64,000 bases of DNA from NCBI RefSeq assembly GCF_022549225.1, contig NZ_JAKZFD010000002.1, forward strand, positions 186,001 to 250,000. Reading direction: 5' to 3'. This stretch comes from Pelomonas sp. CA6. Its GTDB lineage: Bacteria; Pseudomonadota; Gammaproteobacteria; Burkholderiales; Burkholderiaceae_C. The first letter of the stretch is position 1; each line of letters begins with the position of its first letter. The notes below the pieces were generated by a model, which did no database searches, was not told where the DNA came from, and saw only the letters and a program-made list of their open reading frames with translations. Both the position numbers and the translations under genes were made by a program. This document shows, in pieces, positions 39,895 to 47,753 of the stretch.

Positions 39895-40335
39895 ATGGCC
39901 GAAACCGGACAACGCACCGACCCTTTCCGCAACTTCAACTTCCTCGTCGAGATTGACGGCATCGCCCAGGGCTCCTTCATCGAATGCAGCGGGCTGGGCA
40001 CCACCACCGAAGTGATCGAGACCCGCGAGGGCGGCGACAACACCACGGTGCGCAAGCTGCCGGGCAAGACCACCTACAGCGACATCACGCTCAAGTGGGG
40101 CCTGACCGCGTCCAAGGAGCTGTGGAAATGGCGCGAGCAGGTGGTCCAGGGCACGGTGGCGCGCAAGAACGGCTCCGTCGTCGTCTACGACCTGGCCAAC
40201 CGCGCCGAGGTCGCGCGCTGGAACTTCGTGGCCGCCTGGCCCAGCAAATGGGAAGGGGCGGCCTTCAATGCCAAGGGCAATGACATCGCGGTCGACACGC
40301 TGGTGCTGAGCCATGAAGGTCTGTCGCGGGCGTGA
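39895..40335 (+). CDS. eCIS inner tube protein (gp19-like, Afp1/Afp5-type)
   Basis: 146 residues, the expected length. TDPFRNFNFLVEIDGIAQGS, FIECSGLG and the TLKWGLTASKELWKW stretch are signature regions of the T4 gp19/Hcp-like tube family. Six-fold rings of it stack to form the conduit that carries cargo. GAGGAG is well placed upstream. It follows the sheath gene by 30 bp, and the repeat array begins 13 bp after its stop. No second tube gene or tube-initiator homologue (Afp5 plus Afp1) is seen. Confidence 0.94.
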   Translation: MAETGQRTDPFRNFNFLVEIDGIAQGSFIECSGLGTTTEVIETREGGDNTTVRKLPGKTTYSDITLKWGLTASKELWKWREQVVQGTVARKNGSVVVYDLANRAEVARWNFVAAWPSKWEGAAFNAKGNDIAVDTLVLSHEGLSRA

Positions 40336-40348
40336 ATGGGGCCCCCGG

Positions 40349-40910
40349 TCCAGCGGAACCGCTGGCCGGTCCCCCCAGGGGGCGGCGATGCTCGCGGGGG
40401 TCGCCCCGCTCGCACATCGCCACATGGGCCGGCTTGGGGCGGCCCAGCGCTCGGCCCTGGGGACTCGCCCCTCGTCCAGCGGAACCGCTGGCCGGTCCCC
40501 CCAGGGGACGGCGATGCTCGCGGGGGTGGCCCCGCTCGCACATCGCCACGTGGGCCGGCTTGGGGCGGCCCGGCGCTCGGCCCTGGGGACTCGCCCCTCG
40601 TCCAGCGGAACCGCTGACCGGTCCCCCCAGGGGACGGCGATGCTCGCGGGGGTGGCCCCGCTCGCACATCGCCAAATGGGCCGGCTTGGGGCGGCCCGGC
40701 GCTCGGCCCCAGGGACTCGCCCCTCGTCCAGCGGAACCGCTGGCCGGTCCCCCCAGGGGGCGGCGATGCTCGCGGGGGTGGCCCCGCTCGCACATCGCCA
40801 CGTGGGCCGGCTTGGGGCGGCCCGGCGCTCGGCCCTCGGGACTCGCCCCTCGTCCAGCGGAACCGCTGGCCGGTCTCACCAAGGGGACGGCGATGCTTGT
40901 GGCCCGAGGC
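40349..40910. repeat. Four full and one partial tandem copies of a 126-bp GC-rich repeat
   Basis: Units start with TCCAGCGGAACCGCTG at 40349, 40475, 40601, 40727 and 40853 (partial). The period is exactly 126 bp, and copies differ by only a few bases. Each contains CGGCGATGCTCGCGGGGGT, GCACATCGCCA and GGCCGGCTTGGGGCGGCC. The family is the same as at 20.3 kb but inverted. Because 126 is divisible by three, all frames stay open, creating long false ORFs on both strands. It splits the eCIS operon between the tube gene and the gp24-like gene. Confidence 0.93.
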
Positions 40911-41211
40911 CGTGCGCATTGGCCGGCAGCGGGCGAGGGCATGAGGCCCGGTGTGGAGTCGAGCCGTACCCGGCGAGCGACTCGATGCCTGAGCGGCGGG
41001 GTCGCACGGGTGGTGGTCGGGCCGGTACTCGGTGCGAAGCGTGGGGCTCGGTCAAATCGTTTTCGGGCCCTCTTCTTTGGTTACTTTCTTCTGGGCCCCC
41101 AGAAGAAAGTGACTCGCCTGTCGGGGCGAGACCCGGCAGGCTCTGCGCCCCGCGCAACCCAAGCGAAGCAAGCCACAAATAACCAAAGCCAAAAGACCAG
41201 GAGCCCCCACC
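40911..41211. other. Non-coding spacer with a long palindrome inside the eCIS block
   Basis: The rest of the 876-bp gap. At 41083-41110 the sequence ACTTTCTTCTGGG-CC-CCCAGAAGAAAGT is a perfect 13-bp palindrome. It belongs to the TTACTTTCTT...AAGAAAGT type common between Burkholderiales genes (from memory). GCCTGTCGGGGCGAGACCCG follows, and AAATAACCAAAGCC near 41177-41190 is a degenerate inverted partner of CTTTGGTTACT at 41075. The stretch looks like another dispersed element; a promoter for the downstream eCIS genes may lie at its right end, but none is obvious. Confidence 0.65.
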
Positions 41212-41583
41212 ATGTTCATCACCGAACACGAGTTCGAACTGCCCAAGGGCTATGTCGACCCCTCCGGCACCCTGCACCGCAAGGGCGTGATGCGGCTGGC
41301 CACGGCCGCGGACGAGCTGCTGCCGCTGAAGGATCCGCGGGTGCGCGATTTCTCGCCCTATCTGATCGTGCTGCTGCTGTCGCGGGTGGTGATGCGGCTG
41401 GGCACGCTGAGCGAGGTCCATCCGGGCGTGATCGAGGGCCTGTTCACCGAGGACCTGGCCTATCTGCAGCACACCTACAACCGCATCAACGGCATGGCGG
41501 CGGACGAGGACACGCAATGCCCGCAGTGCGGCCACCACTTCCACCCGGTGCATGCGCCGGGGGGATTCGCGGCTACCCCCTGA
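41212..41583 (+). CDS. eCIS gp24-like small protein with CxxC...HxxxH motif
   Basis: 123 residues, MFITEHEFELPKGYVDPSGT and LHRKGVMRLATAADELLPLK. This matches the short phage-tail-assembly type protein found in many eCIS clusters between the tube and hub genes (DPRVRDFSPYLIVLLLSRV, INGMAADE). The C-terminus has QCPQCGHHFHPVH, a possible zinc-binding knuckle. Role: unknown; perhaps an assembly chaperone for the hub. AGGAGCCCCCACC precedes the ATG. The next small gene begins inside its 3-prime end. Confidence 0.8.
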   Translation: MFITEHEFELPKGYVDPSGTLHRKGVMRLATAADELLPLKDPRVRDFSPYLIVLLLSRVVMRLGTLSEVHPGVIEGLFTEDLAYLQHTYNRINGMAADEDTQCPQCGHHFHPVHAPGGFAATP

Positions 41584-41720
41584 ACCGGGTCACCAGGGAG
41601 GTAGCCATGCTCGCACGCCATGTCCACTGGACCCACCAGGAGCTGATGGAGCTGGACCACGCCGAACGGCGGCGCTGGCTGCGCGCCGTGGTGGCGCAGC
41701 TGAACGAGGAGGCCGCATGA
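41565..41720 (+). CDS. DUF6760-like eCIS mini-protein, probable ATT start
   Basis: 51 residues if it starts at ATT 41565, or 37 if at ATG 41607. The sequence GYPLNRVTREVAMLARHVHW followed by THQELMELDHAERRRWL matches, from memory, small eCIS-associated proteins (DUF6760) with pattern YP...EEVA..A.HFHW...E...LEH.ERRRW. Conservation reaches upstream of ATG 41607 to RGYPL, so ATT 41565 (after GCCGGGGGG) is the most likely start. ATG 41517 is in frame but adds unrelated residues. It overlaps the gp24-like gene by 19 bp in another frame. Confidence 0.65.
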   Translation: MRGYPLNRVTREVAMLARHVHWTHQELMELDHAERRRWLRAVVAQLNEEAA

Positions 41721-41754
41721 GGCGCGCTTGGACGAGCACACGGAGGCCCGGCCC

Positions 41755-42561
41755 ATGAGCCCCGACTTCGTGCCCGAGATGCGCGCGCTGGGCCCGCGGC
41801 TGCTGGCCGCCGCGCGCGCGATGCAGACGGCCCGCCAGCAGACGCCCGCCTGGCTGGCGCCACTGGCCCGGATGCTCGCCCGCGTGGCCCAGCCCACGCT
41901 CGCGAATCCCGAGCGCTTCGCGCGTGTCGAGGCCCGCGAGTTGAGCGGCCTCGACGCGCCGCTTGCGCCCTCCCCGGCCAGCCCTGGCGGCCAGGGCCTG
42001 CCGGGCCACGTGCGCGAGCGGCTGCGCGCGCCGCTGGGCCCGGCGGTGGACCGCCTGCGCGTGCATGACGACGAGGCCGCCGACCGGCTCGCGCGCGGGC
42101 ATGGCGCGGACGCCCTCTCGATGGGCGCGGACGTCTTCTTCGCGCGCGGCCGCTACCGGCCGCACGACTCGGCCGGTCTGGCGCTGCTGGCCCACGAGGC
42201 CGTGCACGTGGCGCAGGCACTGCGCCCCGACGCGGCCTGGCAGCGCAGCGGCGGCGCGGCGCTGGCGGCCGAGGAGGCCCAGGCCCAGGCCGTCGAGCGG
42301 GCGATGCGCCGCGGGGAATCCCTGCCGTCTCTCCCGCCCCGAACGGCGCGCGCGCCAGCGCCCGTGGCGGCGCCGCTGGCGGCGCCGCTGGCCGCGGCAG
42401 CGGCCGCCGCACCGGCTGCGCAGCGGCCCATGGCCGCCGCCGCCGAACGCGCGCTCACCGATCCGGGCTCGGGCCCTGCGCTGGACCTGGAGGCGCTGAA
42501 GCAGTCCCTGATGCGCGATCTGCTGAGCCAGATCCGCTCGGACATGGAACGCGGAGGCTGA
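41755..42561 (+). CDS. DUF4157 (eCIS core domain) protein
   Basis: 268 residues. The DUF4157 domain (about 83-160) contains RLRVHDDEAADRLARGHGAD, FFARGRYRPHDSAGLALLAH and the zinc-metallopeptidase-like HEAVH at 147-151. An Ala/Pro-rich region (about 190-235) and a short C-terminal helix follow. DUF4157 proteins are the most common non-structural partners of eCIS; some are cargo or cargo-leader peptidases. This copy sits among the structural genes and has no toxin domain, so it may be a processing protease or loading factor. GGAGG precedes the ATG. Confidence 0.85.
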   Translation: MSPDFVPEMRALGPRLLAAARAMQTARQQTPAWLAPLARMLARVAQPTLANPERFARVEARELSGLDAPLAPSPASPGGQGLPGHVRERLRAPLGPAVDRLRVHDDEAADRLARGHGADALSMGADVFFARGRYRPHDSAGLALLAHEAVHVAQALRPDAAWQRSGGAALAAEEAQAQAVERAMRRGESLPSLPPRTARAPAPVAAPLAAPLAAAAAAAPAAQRPMAAAAERALTDPGSGPALDLEALKQSLMRDLLSQIRSDMERGG

Positions 42562-42565
42562 CGCC

Positions 42566-43195
42566 ATGGACCTCGCCCGCCTGGCCAAGGCCACCATCAC
42601 CAATACCTCGACCGCCGAGCGCATCCAGGTCATGTACAACCCCGACGAGCTGCGCCTGGAGCAGGGCAACAACTTCGCCGAGGTCGGCATTCCCGGCCTG
42701 GACGCGCCGCCGGTCCAGTATGTGCGCGGCAAGGCGCGCACGCTGGCGATGGACCTGTTCTTCGACAGCTACGAGGCCGACCAGGACGTGCGCCAGCACA
42801 CCGGGCCGCTGGTGCGCCTGCTCGACAAAGAACCGCGGACCAAGGCCCCGCCGGTGCTGCTGTTCTCGATGGGGCAGTTCAACTTCCAGTGCGTGCTGGT
42901 GGATGCCTCGCAGCGCTTCACCATGTTCCGCCGCGACGGCACGCCGGTGCGCTCCACCATCGCGGTGCGCTTCCAGGAGTTCGTGCGCGTCGAGATCGAG
43001 ATCGAGCACGGCCTCTTCATCGGACCGCCGACCCTGCACAACGTGGTGCGCAGCGAGACCGCCAGCGCCATCGCCGCCACCGCGCTGGGCGACCCGTCGC
43101 GCTGGCGCGAGGTGGCCGAGGCCAACGACCTCGACGACCCGCTGAACATCCCGCCCGGCATCACGCTGCGGATTCCCCAGGGAGGACCGCGATGA
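42566..43195 (+). CDS. eCIS tube/LysM-type adaptor (Afp7-like, CIS tube protein domain)
   Basis: 209 residues. The N-terminal domain (IQVMYNPDELRLEQGNNFAE, LAMDLFFDSYEA, VLLFSMGQFNFQCVL) is the CIS tube-protein/LysM adaptor domain of Afp7/Pvc7. The C-terminus is a LysM-like module (WREVAEANDLDDPLNIPPGI, TLRIPQG). It links the inner tube to the spike complex in the baseplate hub. It starts 4 bp after the DUF4157 gene and overlaps the VgrG-like gene by four bases (ATGA). Confidence 0.92.
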   Translation: MDLARLAKATITNTSTAERIQVMYNPDELRLEQGNNFAEVGIPGLDAPPVQYVRGKARTLAMDLFFDSYEADQDVRQHTGPLVRLLDKEPRTKAPPVLLFSMGQFNFQCVLVDASQRFTMFRRDGTPVRSTIAVRFQEFVRVEIEIEHGLFIGPPTLHNVVRSETASAIAATALGDPSRWREVAEANDLDDPLNIPPGITLRIPQGGPR

Positions 43196-44817
43196 CCGCG
43201 TGCTTCTACGCCCCCACCTTCCAGGTCCGGATCAGCGGCGTGACCCTGTCGGCCGAGGTGTCCAACCAGGTCATCAGCCTGCAGGTGGACAACAACCTGG
43301 ACCTCGCCGACATGTTCACGCTGGTGCTGCGCAACGCGGACAACCGGCTCATCGACTCCGCGCTGTTCGACCTGGGCAAGACCGTGGAGGTGCATGTCGG
43401 CTACGGCGATCAGCTGACGCCGATGATGCTGGGCGAGATCAGCGCCATCGAGCCGTCCTTCCCCGAGAGCGGCACGCCCACGCTGCGCATCAGCGGCTAC
43501 GACCTCTCGCACCGGCTGCGCAACGGCCAGGCCGAGCGCCAGTTCCAGTACGTGCCCGACAGCGTGATCGCCGCGGCGATCGCGGCCGAGGCCGGGCTGA
43601 TCCCCATCGTCGATCCCTCGCCCATCTTCCACCGCAAGAAGATCACCCAGACGGGCAGCGACATGGCCTTCCTGAAGGACCGCGCGCGCGCCAACTTCTT
43701 CGACGTCTACGTGCATTGGGACAAGCTCTACTTCCAGTTCCCGCGCCCGCAGACGGAGGCGGTGGTGCTGGAATGGGGCAAGAATCTGGGCTCGTTCTCG
43801 CCGCGCCTCTCGGGCGCCGGCCTGGCGGGCATGCAGATCGTGCGCGGCTACAACGAGGAGCTGGCGCAGACCATCGTCGCCTTCGCGATGGCGCCCGACC
43901 TGGACCTGGACAACCTGCTCGAGCGCCTGGGCAGCAGCGCGCGCGACCTGCTGCTCTCGCTGGGCCGCAACGTGGTGCGCAACCAGCCGGTCGAATCGCC
44001 CGTCGACGCGGTGGTGCTGGCCAAGTCCATCCTGCAGGACATTCTGGAAGGCCTGTACGAAGGCAGCGGCAGCTGCGTGGGTCTGCCCGAGCTGCGCGCC
44101 GGCCAGATGATCGAGGTGCGCGGCGTGGGCAAGCGCTTCAGCGGCATGTACCGGCTGCGCAAGGTCACGCACACGCTGGACGACAACGGCTACCGCAGCC
44201 GCTTCGAGGTCACGCAGCGCGGCGGCACGGTGCTGCTGTCGCTGCTGCGCAAGTCCATCGCCGAGAAGCCCTCGCCCAACAGCCGCGAGCGCTTCTACGG
44301 CGTGGCCGTGGCCCGGGTGGAGGCCAACCACGTGGACCCCACCGAGGGGCCGCCGCTGGCGCGGGTGAAGCTGTCCTACCCCTGGCTGTCGGACCAAGTC
44401 GAAAGCGGCTGGGCGCGCTGCGCCGCGCCGATGGCGGGCGACGGCACGGGCCTGTTCCTGCTGCCCGAGATCGGCGACGAGGTGCTGGTGGCCTTCGAGC
44501 ACGGCGACCTGGCCAAGCCCATCGTGCTGTCCTCGCTGTGGAACGGCAAGCACCTGCCGCCGGTCTCCAACCTCAGCGGCAAGAACTACGTACGCCTGCT
44601 CAAGACCGCGGCCGGGCACGAGATCCGCTTCGACGACACGCCCGGCGGCGGCCTGCTCAGCATCAAGGACATGGCCGGCAGCGAGATCGTCATGAAGGCC
44701 GACGGCTCGGTCTCGATCAGCGCCGCGACCAGCCTCACGCTCAAGGCCGCGACCACGATCAGCCTGGAAGCGGTCAACGTCAACGTCAAAGTGTCCTCGT
44801 CGATGAATGTCTCCTGA
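43192..44817 (+). CDS. eCIS VgrG-like central spike (Afp8-like)
   Basis: 541 residues. The gp27-like hub part (1-350) has VSNQVISLQVDNNLDLADMF and GEISAIEPSFPESGTPTLRI. The gp5-like OB-fold follows (about 375-460, RFYGVAVARVEANHVDPTEG, VKLSYPWL, LLPEIGDEVLVAFEHGDLAK). A C-terminal beta-helix needle begins with GHEIRFDDTPGGGLLSIKDM and consists of short repeats (ADGSVSISAATSLTLKAATT). It forms the trimeric spike at the tube end. Length and layout are normal for eCIS spikes. Confidence 0.95.
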   Translation: MTACFYAPTFQVRISGVTLSAEVSNQVISLQVDNNLDLADMFTLVLRNADNRLIDSALFDLGKTVEVHVGYGDQLTPMMLGEISAIEPSFPESGTPTLRISGYDLSHRLRNGQAERQFQYVPDSVIAAAIAAEAGLIPIVDPSPIFHRKKITQTGSDMAFLKDRARANFFDVYVHWDKLYFQFPRPQTEAVVLEWGKNLGSFSPRLSGAGLAGMQIVRGYNEELAQTIVAFAMAPDLDLDNLLERLGSSARDLLLSLGRNVVRNQPVESPVDAVVLAKSILQDILEGLYEGSGSCVGLPELRAGQMIEVRGVGKRFSGMYRLRKVTHTLDDNGYRSRFEVTQRGGTVLLSLLRKSIAEKPSPNSRERFYGVAVARVEANHVDPTEGPPLARVKLSYPWLSDQVESGWARCAAPMAGDGTGLFLLPEIGDEVLVAFEHGDLAKPIVLSSLWNGKHLPPVSNLSGKNYVRLLKTAAGHEIRFDDTPGGGLLSIKDMAGSEIVMKADGSVSISAATSLTLKAATTISLEAVNVNVKVSSSMNVS

Positions 44818-44827
44818 GGAGTCGCCC

Positions 44828-45154
44828 ATGCCCGCCGTGCTCGTCGCCACTGACATCGCCAAATGCCCGCACACGCCGGGCGCCGCCGCGCCGGTGACGG
44901 CGCCCAAGCTCACCGTGGGCGCGGCCGCCACGCCGGTGCTCACCGGCCTGAACGCGGTCGTCGGCTGCCCCATCGTGCCGCCGCCGGCCAGCAACGTGGC
45001 CTGCTCGACGGTCACCATCACCAGCGGCAAGGCGGGCAAGCTCAAGGTCGGCGGCACGCCGGTGCTGCTGTCCACGCTGGCGGCGACCGCCGCCGGCTCG
45101 CCGGGGGGCTCGCTGTCGGTCAGCGCGGGCCAAGCCAAGCTCATCGCCGTCTGA
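44828..45154 (+). CDS. eCIS PAAR-like spike tip (Afp10-like)
   Basis: 108 residues, Gly/Ala/Pro/Thr-rich. MPAVLVATDIAKCPHTPGAA, GCPIVPPPASNVACSTVTIT and KLKVGGTPVLLSTLAATAAG fit the short PAAR-like/DUF4280-type tips. Three cysteines and one His are placed as in zinc-binding PAAR cones (C-H in KCPH, then two spaced Cys). It should cap the needle of the VgrG-like spike. It starts 10 bp after the spike gene, with GAGGAG before the ATG. Confidence 0.88.
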   Translation: MPAVLVATDIAKCPHTPGAAAPVTAPKLTVGAAATPVLTGLNAVVGCPIVPPPASNVACSTVTITSGKAGKLKVGGTPVLLSTLAATAAGSPGGSLSVSAGQAKLIAV

Positions 45155-45162
45155 GCCGCGCC

Positions 45163-45603
45163 ATGAACAACGAGTACCTCGGTCGCGGCATGGCCTTCCC
45201 CGCCTGGCAGGACACGAGCGGCCAGCCGCGGCAGTCGGCCCGCATCGGCATGACCGGCGGCTTCGAGGAGGCGGCGGGCGTGCGCAAGATCGAGGCGTCC
45301 ATCCGCATCATCCTGGGCACGCAGCAGGGCGAGCGCGTCATGCGCCCCAGCTTCGGCTGCAACCTGAAGAGCCTGGTGTTCGCGCCCAACAACGAGGCCA
45401 CCGCCAACCTCGCGCGCCACTACGTGGCCGAAGGCCTGGCGCGCTGGGAGCCGCGCATCGAGGTGCTGGAGGTGGTGGTCGGCCGCGAGCTCGGCGAACG
45501 CCAGCAGGGCCTGATGCGCATCAGCATCCTCTACCGCATCAAGGCCACGCAGCTGACGCAGAGCTTTGTCTATCCCTTCTACCTGGAGCCGAGGCCCGTA
45601 TGA
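45163..45603 (+). CDS. eCIS baseplate wedge protein, gp25/GPW family (Afp9-like)
   Basis: 146 residues. YLGRGMAFPAWQDTSGQ, ASIRIILGTQQGERVMRPSF and GCNLKSLVFAPNN are signature parts of the gpW/gp25 lysozyme-like fold (without lysozyme activity); the E-R-x-x-R-P-x-F/Y-G segment is diagnostic. It connects the sheath to the baseplate wedge and helps start sheath assembly. It lies 8 bp after the PAAR-like gene and overlaps the baseplate J gene by four bases. Confidence 0.95.
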   Translation: MNNEYLGRGMAFPAWQDTSGQPRQSARIGMTGGFEEAAGVRKIEASIRIILGTQQGERVMRPSFGCNLKSLVFAPNNEATANLARHYVAEGLARWEPRIEVLEVVVGRELGERQQGLMRISILYRIKATQLTQSFVYPFYLEPRPV

Positions 45604-47744
45604 ACGAATCCGAGCGCGGCCGCCTGCTGGCGCCCAACCTGGACGACCGGACCTGGCAGGACCTGGTCGCCGACGCGCGTGCGCTGATCCCCACCTATGC
45701 GCCGCAATGGACCGACCACAACCCCAGCGACATCGGCATGACGCTGATCGAGCTGTTCGCCTTTCTCGTCGAAGGGCTGACTTACCGGCTCAACCGCGTG
45801 CCGGAGAAGAACTACATCGCCTTCCTCAACCTGCTGGGCGTAACGCGCGACCCGCAGACGCCGGCGCGCGCCTTCCTCAGCTTCAGCGCCGCGCCCGGCG
45901 CGCCGGTGCTGGTGCCGCAGGGCAGCCAGGCGCAGACGCGCGCCAGCGAGGCCGACCCGCCCATCGTGTTCGAGACCGACGAGGCGATCACCGTGCTGCC
46001 CACCCACCTGAAGGTGGCGCTGCAGCTGACCAAGCCGACCTACACCAACGTCTCCGCGCGCTTCACCACGCCGCCCGGCGGCGGCGGGCTGATCACGCTG
46101 CCGGCCGGACAGTCCCTGATGCTCGCGCTGGGCTTCGACAGCGCGGTGGCGCAGGAGATCCGCCTCGGCCTGCGGCTGTCGCGCCCGATCGAGCTCGACC
46201 CGGCGACCCTGCTGCCCAAGGCGACGCTGAGCTGGGTGTATTCGCAGGCCGCGCTGCTGCCCAGCGCCTGGCCCGCCATTCCCGGCGTCGCCGACGACAC
46301 GGCGGGGCTCACGCGCGACGGCGTGGCCCGCTTCGCCGTGCCGCCCACCTGGACCGCGCAGATCCCGACCACCTGGGCCGGCGCCGTGCCGGCGACCCCG
46401 GCCGACGCGGTGGCCCAGCCGCTGTTCTGGGTCGGGCTGCGGCTGAGCAATCCCACCGCGGCGCCGGTCAACCTGGGCATAGACGCCGTGCTGTTCAATG
46501 CCGCGTCCGCCTTCAACGCCCTGACCATTCCCGCGCCCGAGGCGCTGGGCAACGGCAGCGGCAAACCCTTCCAGACCTTCGAGCTGCGCAACCGGCCGCT
46601 GTTCAAGCGCCCCGACACCGACACGCCCTACGACCACCTGGCCGTCACCGTGGGTGGCGTGCCCTGGACCCTGGTCGACGAGTTGCCGCACGGCCCCGGC
46701 CAGGTGTTCCGGCTGGACCCGGTGAGTGGCGACCTCAGCTTCGGCAACCATGACGCCACGCTGAACCCGGGCGGCCATGGCTCCATGCCGCCGCTGGGCG
46801 CGCCGGTGGTGGCCACCCGCTACCGCTACGTGGCCGGCGGCAGCAGCGGCAATGTCGGCGCCGGCGCCATCCACCAGATGCGCACGCCGGTGGCGGGCAT
46901 CGTGGACGTGAACAATGTGTCCGCCTCCTTCGGCGGCTCCGACGAGGAGCCCATCGAGGAGACCAAGCGCCGCGCCCCCGAGCTGCTGCGCAACCGCAAC
47001 CGCGCCGTCACCGCCGAGGACTACGAATACCTCGCCCGCGAGGCCACCACCGACGTCGCCATCGTGCGCTGCCTGGAGCCGCGCATGAACGCCAGCGCCG
47101 GCCCCGGCGCGCCGCCCGCCTGGCAGAAGAACGACCCCTGGACCTTCGGCGCGCTGGACCGCGCCTCGGGCAACGTCAACCTCATCGTCGTGCCGGACTA
47201 CGGGCCGGCCGAGCCGCGGCCCCAGCCCAGCAACGATCTGATCAACGAGGTACGGCGCTACCTGGACCGGCGCCGCCCGCTGACCGCGCGCCTCATCGTC
47301 GGCGGCCCGCGCTACGTGCCCATCAAGGCCACCGTGGAGGTCACGGTGTTCCAGCGCGCCATCGACAACGGCGTGGTCGCCGGCGGCGCCGCCGTGGTGG
47401 CCGACACGCAGGCGCGCATCGCCGCCTTCCTGCACCCCACGCGCGGTGGCCGCGACGGCCAGGGCTGGCAGGTGGGGCAGGCGGTGTACATCGCCGATCT
47501 GTTCAAGGCCATCGCACCGGCCGACAACGTCGGCTTCATCTCCAAGGTGGCCCTGGAGGCCCAGGTGCCGCTGTACCACCAGCCGCCGCTGGGTCCGGGC
47601 GGCGCCTGGAACGACCTGCTGGAGCGCCCCTTCTCGCTGGCGCTGGGCGTGCCGGGCGCCGCGGTGCGCCTGGCCGACTACGAACTGGTGTGCTCGGCGC
47701 TGGCCCCGACGGGCCATGCGGTGAGCGCGCTGATCGTCAACTGA
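45600..47744 (+). CDS. eCIS baseplate J-like wedge protein (Afp11-like)
   Basis: 714 residues. RLLAPNLDDRTWQDLVADAR, WTDHNPSDIGMTLIELFAFL and VEGLTYRLNRVPEKNYIAFL form the conserved N-terminus. The J-core lies at about 420-500 (IEETKRRAPELLRNRNRAVT, AEDYEYLAREATTDVAIVRC), and the C-terminus has IAPADNVGFISKVALE. It is the main wedge protein (T4 gp6 equivalent) of the baseplate. The central insert (about 130-400) is larger than in phage gpJ but usual for eCIS Afp11. It overlaps the upstream gp25 gene, and the gpI-like gene follows after 9 bp. Confidence 0.94.
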   Translation: MNESERGRLLAPNLDDRTWQDLVADARALIPTYAPQWTDHNPSDIGMTLIELFAFLVEGLTYRLNRVPEKNYIAFLNLLGVTRDPQTPARAFLSFSAAPGAPVLVPQGSQAQTRASEADPPIVFETDEAITVLPTHLKVALQLTKPTYTNVSARFTTPPGGGGLITLPAGQSLMLALGFDSAVAQEIRLGLRLSRPIELDPATLLPKATLSWVYSQAALLPSAWPAIPGVADDTAGLTRDGVARFAVPPTWTAQIPTTWAGAVPATPADAVAQPLFWVGLRLSNPTAAPVNLGIDAVLFNAASAFNALTIPAPEALGNGSGKPFQTFELRNRPLFKRPDTDTPYDHLAVTVGGVPWTLVDELPHGPGQVFRLDPVSGDLSFGNHDATLNPGGHGSMPPLGAPVVATRYRYVAGGSSGNVGAGAIHQMRTPVAGIVDVNNVSASFGGSDEEPIEETKRRAPELLRNRNRAVTAEDYEYLAREATTDVAIVRCLEPRMNASAGPGAPPAWQKNDPWTFGALDRASGNVNLIVVPDYGPAEPRPQPSNDLINEVRRYLDRRRPLTARLIVGGPRYVPIKATVEVTVFQRAIDNGVVAGGAAVVADTQARIAAFLHPTRGGRDGQGWQVGQAVYIADLFKAIAPADNVGFISKVALEAQVPLYHQPPLGPGGAWNDLLERPFSLALGVPGAAVRLADYELVCSALAPTGHAVSALIVN

Positions 47745-47753
47745 GCACCCGCC

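Noticed and set aside
40349-40910. Array considered as a CRISPR
   Set aside because: The units are contiguous 126-bp direct repeats without unique spacers, and no cas genes are present.
40332-41720. Long open frames over the repeat array in all six frames (up to 462 codons)
   Set aside because: The 126-bp repeat has a length divisible by three and few A/T-containing stop codons, so frames stay open by default. The translations are simple 42-residue repeats with no homology or ribosome site.
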